Of a stretch of 64,000 bases of DNA, positions 63,978 to 64,000 are shown in pieces (position 1 is the stretch's first letter; every line of letters begins with the position of its first letter). A model generated the notes under the pieces. It worked only from the letters and a program-made list of their open reading frames with translations, did not search any database and was not told the DNA's origin. Source of the stretch: Jaenimonas drosophilae (taxonomy: Eukaryota; Euglenozoa; Kinetoplastea; Trypanosomatida; Trypanosomatidae); the NCBI GenBank assembly GCA_030849065.1, contig JASAON010001612.1:1-64000 (forward strand). The letters are read 5' to 3'. The translations under genes were made by a program, and so were the position numbers.

Positions 63978-64000
63978 TACGCCTTCATTATCATCATCAT

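Overview
The window looks like nuclear DNA of a trypanosomatid flagellate (Kinetoplastea). The evidence is as follows. All 23 coding regions I support lie on the + strand, head to tail and apparently without introns, as in one directional (polycistronic) gene cluster. Spacers are rich in CA/TG and pyrimidine runs, and most genes are preceded by a pyrimidine tract followed by an AG, as expected for spliced-leader trans-splicing, with no ATG before the chosen start. The gene families also fit: amastin-topology membrane proteins, a flagellum-type adenylate kinase, a very long kinesin and several large coiled-coil proteins. The in-frame Asn and Gln runs are unusual compared with the Leishmania proteins I know. 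I cannot name the genus. I see no RNA genes, mobile elements or CRISPR arrays. There is one assembly gap of 41 N.

Layout. 1-6.6 kb: a tandem family of four four-helix membrane proteins with the amastin/claudin-like topology but their own sequence signature. 7.5-13.3 kb: a DHHC palmitoyltransferase followed by two membrane proteins I do not recognise. 15-18 kb: a secreted protein with a faint ML-domain look, then V-ATPase subunit H. 19.1-23.4 kb: SMC4 of condensin. 23.9-25.6 kb: a small secreted protein and a phytanoyl-CoA-dioxygenase-like protein that appears to lack its HxD iron ligands. 25.9-29 kb: a mitochondrial GGQ (release-factor-like) protein and a longin R-SNARE. 30.2-35.3 kb: a zinc-ribbon protein resembling MsrB without the catalytic cysteine, and a protein with PPR-like helices. 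35.8-40.4 kb: an LRR protein with a long acidic tail carrying five W-L-[DR]-[DE] motifs, and an adenylate kinase with an N-terminal docking/dimerisation-like segment. 41.9-51.8 kb: a WD40/coiled-coil protein, a second WD-like protein and a 1227-residue coiled-coil protein. 52.4-53.2 kb: thymidine kinase. 54.2-64.0 kb: a 3243-residue kinesin whose middle carries about ten copies of a degenerate 16-residue helical motif.

How they fit together: as usual in kinetoplastids, neighbours in the cluster need not share a function. Housekeeping genes (SMC4, V-ATPase H, thymidine kinase, SNARE) are mixed with lineage-specific surface and cytoskeletal genes. The stretch 35.8-64.0 kb is rich in probable cytoskeletal or flagellar proteins. 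Expression level is likely set after transcription by trans-splicing, UTRs and codon choice. The adenylate kinase stands out for its strong GC3 codon bias. The most interesting items are the kinesin repeat, the WLD-motif LRR protein, the two apparent pseudoenzymes and the divergent four-helix surface family.
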